Positions 60,913 through 64,000 of a DNA stretch of 64,000 nt are shown here, in pieces (positions within the stretch are counted from its first letter, which is position 1; each line of letters starts with the position of its first letter). Source of the DNA: Candidatus Fermentibacterota bacterium (GTDB lineage Bacteria; Fermentibacterota; Fermentibacteria; Fermentibacterales; JCC-6). The notes below the pieces were generated by a model. The model was not told where the DNA came from and searched no databases. It saw only the letters and a list, made by a program, of their open reading frames with translations. Position numbers and translations under genes: made by a program. The stretch covers positions 124,001-188,000 of the forward strand of contig WJMA01000017.1 in the NCBI GenBank assembly GCA_014728175.1, in the 5' to 3' direction.

Positions 60913-62296
60913 GGCCCGGTCCCGGAACCTGGATCTTAACTCCAGCACGCTCTTCTACAAGCAGCTGGACGTGGTACCGCTGCTTACCGAGGAGGAGGAG
61001 AGGAGCCTGGTACAAAGCCAGGAGGAGAGCAGGCTTCGCATGCTGTCCGCTCTTATGAGCGTGCCTCCGGGAAGGAAGGCCGTGCTCCGGCCGCTGCAGA
61101 GACTGGCTGCGGGTAGAAGGGAGCCCGACGAGATACTTGACGCCTCCTACTGGGAGACCTCGAACGGCGTGCTCCCCCGGAAAAGAAGGGAAGAGCTGAG
61201 GAGCCGCCTGGAGGAGGCAGCGAAGGCGGGCGCACCCTCCGAGGCCATGGGTCGGGCCCGGCTGGACTGGCAGTACGTGGAGTCCGAAGGCAGGAGGGTG
61301 TTCGGTAGGCTGCGGGAATGCGAACAGCTCATGCAGGAACTGGAGTCCGCCCTGGAAGGTAGCGGCAAATCCGGTCAGACCATCGAGAGGGAGGCGCTGC
61401 AGTTCGAGACCGGCTGTAACAACGACGGGGAGCTGAGAAGGTCGTGGATACTCAGACACAGGTTGAGCGACCTCCGCAAGCGTCTGGCGTTGGTGGAGGC
61501 GGAATGCGGGGTGACCCTGGAGGAGCTGTTCGAGGCCGGAAGACGTTTCGAGAAGGCGTTCGGAGAGTACAGGTCCATACTGGAGAAGCTGGTGGAAGCC
61601 AACCTGAGGCTGGTCGTGAAATGGGTCAGGAAGTATTACCGCACGAACGCCATAGAGGAGATGGACCTGATACAGGAGGGTTGCAAGGGCTTGTTGAGAG
61701 CGGCCATGCGATACGACTGCAAGCGGGGGTGCCGGTTCTCCACCTACGCCGTGTGGTGGATAAGACAGGCCATTCTGAAGGCTCTGGTGGGCCAGTGCAG
61801 GATCATAAAGCTGCCCCCCAAGGCGGCAAGCAGGAACTCGGCCCTGAGGGACGCCATCCATGAGAGCGTGGTCCGAGACGGCAGACAGCCCAGCGTGTCC
61901 GAGTTGGCGGAAAAGCTACAGATCGATAGGGAACACGTGATCTGTCTGCAGGAGATGGGCGAGGTGCCGGTCTCCCTGGACGTGCCCGTAGGACGCGACG
62001 ACGTTCCACTGGCCGATTACATAGCCTCCAGGTGCGTAACCCCGGAAGCGGAGGCTTTCGTCGACGATCAGAGAAGGAGGATCTACAAGGCATTGGCCAA
62101 GATATCGGAGAGGGAGAAGACCGTTATCTCGCTTCGGTTCGGCCTGGTCGACGGAGAACCGCAGACCCTGGAAGCGGTGGGGAAGGTGTTCGGGGTGAGC
62201 AGGGAGAGGATAAGGCAGATAGAAGCCAGGGCTCTGGCCAAGCTGCGCAGGGAGGGCATCCTGTTCATAGCCGACAGAGAGGACACCAGGGGATGA
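60902..62296 (+). CDS. rpoD: Sigma-70-family (RpoD-type) sigma factor with divergent region 2.4
   Basis: The 464-residue protein follows dnaG, the usual place of rpoD. Region 1.2 (LFYKQLDVVPLLTEEEERSL), a helical nonconserved stretch, region 2 (NLRLVVKWVRKYYRTNAIEE, MDLIQEGCKGLLRAAMRYD, FSTYAVWWIRQAILKAL), region 3 and region 4 (EREKTVISLRFGLVDGEPQT, VFGVSRERIRQIEARALAKL) are all present; region 1.1 is missing. In region 2.4 the usual DQARTIRIP reads GQCRIIKLP: the Gln that contacts -12 is kept (Gln298), but the neighbouring Thr is Ile301. It may be the primary sigma factor with changed promoter taste, or an alternative one that took this place. Confidence 0.85.
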   Translation: MTDRARSRNLDLNSSTLFYKQLDVVPLLTEEEERSLVQSQEESRLRMLSALMSVPPGRKAVLRPLQRLAAGRREPDEILDASYWETSNGVLPRKRREELRSRLEEAAKAGAPSEAMGRARLDWQYVESEGRRVFGRLRECEQLMQELESALEGSGKSGQTIEREALQFETGCNNDGELRRSWILRHRLSDLRKRLALVEAECGVTLEELFEAGRRFEKAFGEYRSILEKLVEANLRLVVKWVRKYYRTNAIEEMDLIQEGCKGLLRAAMRYDCKRGCRFSTYAVWWIRQAILKALVGQCRIIKLPPKAASRNSALRDAIHESVVRDGRQPSVSELAEKLQIDREHVICLQEMGEVPVSLDVPVGRDDVPLADYIASRCVTPEAEAFVDDQRRRIYKALAKISEREKTVISLRFGLVDGEPQTLEAVGKVFGVSRERIRQIEARALAKLRREGILFIADREDTRG

Positions 62297-63117
62297 GAAG
62301 GGCCGTTGCTTTCACGGCGCTGGCATTGGTGGTCCTGTCCTGTTCCGGCGATAACGGGCCTTCCTCGGACCGGGACGACCGGCTGGTGGTCTTCGGTCCA
62401 TCCCTGGTGGACATGTTCTGCCGCCTGGGCGGGCACCATAGAATAGTGGGAATGGATAGGTACTCCTCCTGGCGGGTCGACGCCCCCAGGCCGACGGACG
62501 TGGGTGGTTACCTGGACCCCAACCTGGAGGCCGTGGCTGCCCTTTCTCCAACCTCGATCCATACCGTCGGTCACAACAGGACCTTGCAGGATCTGTGCGA
62601 GGAGCTGGGAGTGCCGTACTACCATTATAGTTTCGACCGTCTGGATGACGTGATCGCTTCGGCGGAGAGCTTGTGCTCGAGGTACGGGCTTGCCGCCGAT
62701 ACCTTCAAGATCGAGCTCTACAGAACCCTGGACTCTCTGCGCGAATCGGGAGAGGGGGTCAGGGCAATGCTGGTGGTGGACCACCTTCCGGGAACCTCGA
62801 CGGTTACCCTGGCCGGAAGGAAGACCTTCCTCGGCGACCTGGTGGAGGCCGTCGGATCGGAGCTGGCCGCGCCGGAGAGCGGAGCTTATCCCAGGCTCTC
62901 CATCGAGGGTGTGCTGGACCTGGAGCCGGAGCGGATCCTATACCTCGCTCCCTCCGTGTCGGACACGGCGGCTTTTCGGCGGTCGGTGAAGCAACAGTGG
63001 TCATCGGTCGGGTTCCCTTCCGCTCACGTCAGGTGCTTGTTCCAGGATTATCTTCTCGTACCGGGCGCCAGGCTGGGCGCCACGGCCAGGGAAATAGTAA
63101 GGTGCCTGAGATCCTAG
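62293..63117 (+). CDS. Substrate-binding lipoprotein of a cobalamin/iron-type ABC importer (BtuF/FecB-like)
   Basis: The 274-residue protein has a lipoprotein signal (FTALALVVLSCSG) and the class III binding-protein fold: VVFGPSLVDMFCRLGGHHRI, then DRYSSW, VGGYLDPNLEAVAALSPTSI, and the long helix between two lobes. A typical late motif is TFLGDLVEAVGSELAAPESG. It should bind vitamin B12 or an iron chelate in the periplasm. The start overlaps the sigma factor stop (ATGA). The ATPase and permease genes follow, so the gene is the first of an importer unit attached to the macromolecular-synthesis run. No cobalamin riboswitch is seen. Confidence 0.85.
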   Translation: MRRAVAFTALALVVLSCSGDNGPSSDRDDRLVVFGPSLVDMFCRLGGHHRIVGMDRYSSWRVDAPRPTDVGGYLDPNLEAVAALSPTSIHTVGHNRTLQDLCEELGVPYYHYSFDRLDDVIASAESLCSRYGLAADTFKIELYRTLDSLRESGEGVRAMLVVDHLPGTSTVTLAGRKTFLGDLVEAVGSELAAPESGAYPRLSIEGVLDLEPERILYLAPSVSDTAAFRRSVKQQWSSVGFPSAHVRCLFQDYLLVPGARLGATAREIVRCLRS

Positions 63118-63878
63118 AGGTATCGGACGTTTCCCTGGGTTACGGCGGGGACGCCGTTCTCAGGGAGGTCGATCTGAGTTTGGACAGGGGCGACATCTGT
63201 GGGATAATAGGCCCCAATGGTGCCGGCAAAACCAGCCTTATCAAGGCGATACTGGACCTGGACGTTTGGTGGGATGGGAACATTTCCATCTCGGGGAAGG
63301 CCAACGACACCCTGAGCAGGACGGAACGGGCCAGGCTGGTATCCTACGTTCCGCAGAGCTACTCCCAGGGCGCAGAGCTTACGGTTGAGGAGTCCGTCCT
63401 GCTGGGCCGCTACCCTCACCGCAGGTCATGGTCCAGAGACTCCGGAGAGGATCTGGAGATCGCCGCCCGATGCATGAGGGCCACCGATACCTGGCGGCTG
63501 CGATCCAGGTTGTACACCCGTCTGTCCGGAGGAGAGAAGAGGCTGGTTCTAATCGCTTCGGCGTTGGCACAGCAGCCCGTTCTACTTCTGCTGGACGAGC
63601 CTGCGGCCGCCCTGGACTTCAGGCACCAGGTCGAGCTGTGGTTGCTTCTGAACCGGCTGGCCTCCGAGGGGCTTACCATTCTCCTGAGCACACACGAGAT
63701 AGGAATTGCCAGTGGCTTTCTGACCAAAATAATGGTGCTTGCGGAGTCCCGTTGCGTGGCCTCGGGAAGGCCGGACCAGGTCCTCAGGTCCGACCTGCTC
63801 TCCGAGGTATTCGGCCTCGGTCTGAGCGTGGAAAAGCATTCCGGCGGCAGCTACGTGGTTCTTCCCAGGATGGAGTAG
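63102..63878 (+). CDS. ATP-binding protein of the same ABC importer (BtuD/FecE-like)
   Basis: The product of about 258 residues starts at the GTG at 63102, inside the end of the binding-protein gene. Motifs: Walker A IIGPNGAGKTSLIKAIL, Q-loop YVPQSY, signature LSGGEKRLVLIASALAQQP, Walker B VLLLLDEPAAALDFRHQVEL and the switch His in LLSTHEIG. The order and LDFRHQ phrase fit the FecE/BtuD/FhuC group. It powers uptake through the permease that starts at 63880. The ribosome-binding site is AGGGA, nine bases before the start. Confidence 0.9.
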   Translation: MPEILEVSDVSLGYGGDAVLREVDLSLDRGDICGIIGPNGAGKTSLIKAILDLDVWWDGNISISGKANDTLSRTERARLVSYVPQSYSQGAELTVEESVLLGRYPHRRSWSRDSGEDLEIAARCMRATDTWRLRSRLYTRLSGGEKRLVLIASALAQQPVLLLLDEPAAALDFRHQVELWLLLNRLASEGLTILLSTHEIGIASGFLTKIMVLAESRCVASGRPDQVLRSDLLSEVFGLGLSVEKHSGGSYVVLPRME

Positions 63879-63879
63879 A

Positions 63880-64000
63880 ATGGCCGAACCTCAAGGGCCC
63901 GGAATTCTATGGCCCGTACTGGGAGCCTTTCTGGTAGGCGGTTTCCTGCTGTCCCTGGCCGTGGGGCCGATGGGGTTGAGCGAAGGCTGGGTGGTGATGC
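63880..64000 (+). CDS. Permease of the ABC importer, N-terminal part only (BtuC/FecCD-like)
   Basis: The ATG at 63880, one base after the ATPase stop, opens a frame to the window end. The 40 residues show one membrane helix (ILWPVLGAFLVGGFLLSLAV) followed by GPMGLSEGWVVM, like the LxxGxxxLxxxxV start of FecCD-family permeases. The rest lies beyond the window. The call leans on the two genes before it. Confidence 0.7.
   Translation, partial: MAEPQGPGILWPVLGAFLVGGFLLSLAVGPMGLSEGWVVM

Noticed and set aside
62200-62300. Cobalamin riboswitch before the ABC importer
   Set aside because: The importer gene overlaps the sigma factor gene, so there is no leader; no B12-box sequence is seen.
1-64000. 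CRISPR arrays, tRNA or rRNA genes, insertion sequences, phage genes
   Set aside because: I looked for regular spaced repeats, cloverleaf-like segments, transposase motifs and phage structural genes and saw none. Scanning by eye could miss a diverged tRNA; a covariance-model search would settle it.

Overview
The window comes from a Gram-negative, lipopolysaccharide-making bacterium with fairly GC-rich DNA. Three things point to the Fibrobacterota-Chlorobiota-Bacteroidota (FCB) superphylum or a related, mostly uncultured phylum: a fused LpxC-FabZ enzyme between lpxD and lpxA, a SprA-family outer-membrane protein (type IX secretion), and a secreted protein ending in a type IX-like sorting tail. 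No rRNA or tRNA gene was seen, so the phylum is inferred only. Gene order is dense, with many ATGA-type stop/start overlaps and frequent GTG and TTG starts. No insertion sequence, prophage or CRISPR array was seen.

Layout. 1-2.8 kb: end of lpxD, lpxC-fabZ, lpxA and a small membrane protein. 2.8-9.2 kb: an ECF sigma factor with its membrane anti-sigma factor, then envelope proteins, among them a lipoprotein that looks like an M1 aminopeptidase without its zinc site. 9.2-12.9 kb (minus strand): serC and the LPS-export permease pair lptF/lptG. 13-18.6 kb: the SprA homologue. 18.8-30.7 kb: a type IV pilus cluster with two PilB-type ATPases, PilT, PilC, a PilS/PilR two-component pair, a DUF2723 membrane protein and three tandem pilin genes. 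Two of the pilin genes carry near-perfect sigma-54 promoters. The third has a damaged N-terminal helix.

30.7-47 kb is a surface-glycan or glycoprotein region, parts of it more AT-rich than the rest. It holds two related, unnamed multi-pass GT-C-like proteins, a TMTC-type O-mannosyltransferase with TPRs, a further GT-C-like protein, a DUF354 glycosyltransferase-like protein, a methyltransferase, a flippase-like protein, a sulfatase-superfamily lipoprotein and the secreted protein with the type IX-like tail. A three-copy repeat of about 90 residues forms the tail of one GT-C-like protein and nearly all of a separate lipoprotein 14 kb away. The secreted protein's gene lies behind a 9-G tract set between -35-like and -10-like boxes, which suggests phase variation.

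47-52.7 kb: a six-gene run with a GGDEF protein, an amidohydrolase, nadC, coaX, a stand-alone coaC and mtnA. 52.8-64 kb: a secreted beta-propeller, dnaK, dnaJ, mutS2, dnaG, a primary-type sigma factor with an unusual region 2.4, and the start of a BtuFCD/FecBCD-type ABC importer. From mutS2 through the ABC ATPase gene, each gene overlaps the one before.

The links best supported by sequence are PilS/PilR plus sigma-54 driving the pilin genes, SprA as exporter of proteins such as that at 34995-36482, and LptF/LptG exporting the LPS begun by LpxA/C/D. That the GT-C-rich region decorates pilins or type IX cargo is inference from proximity.
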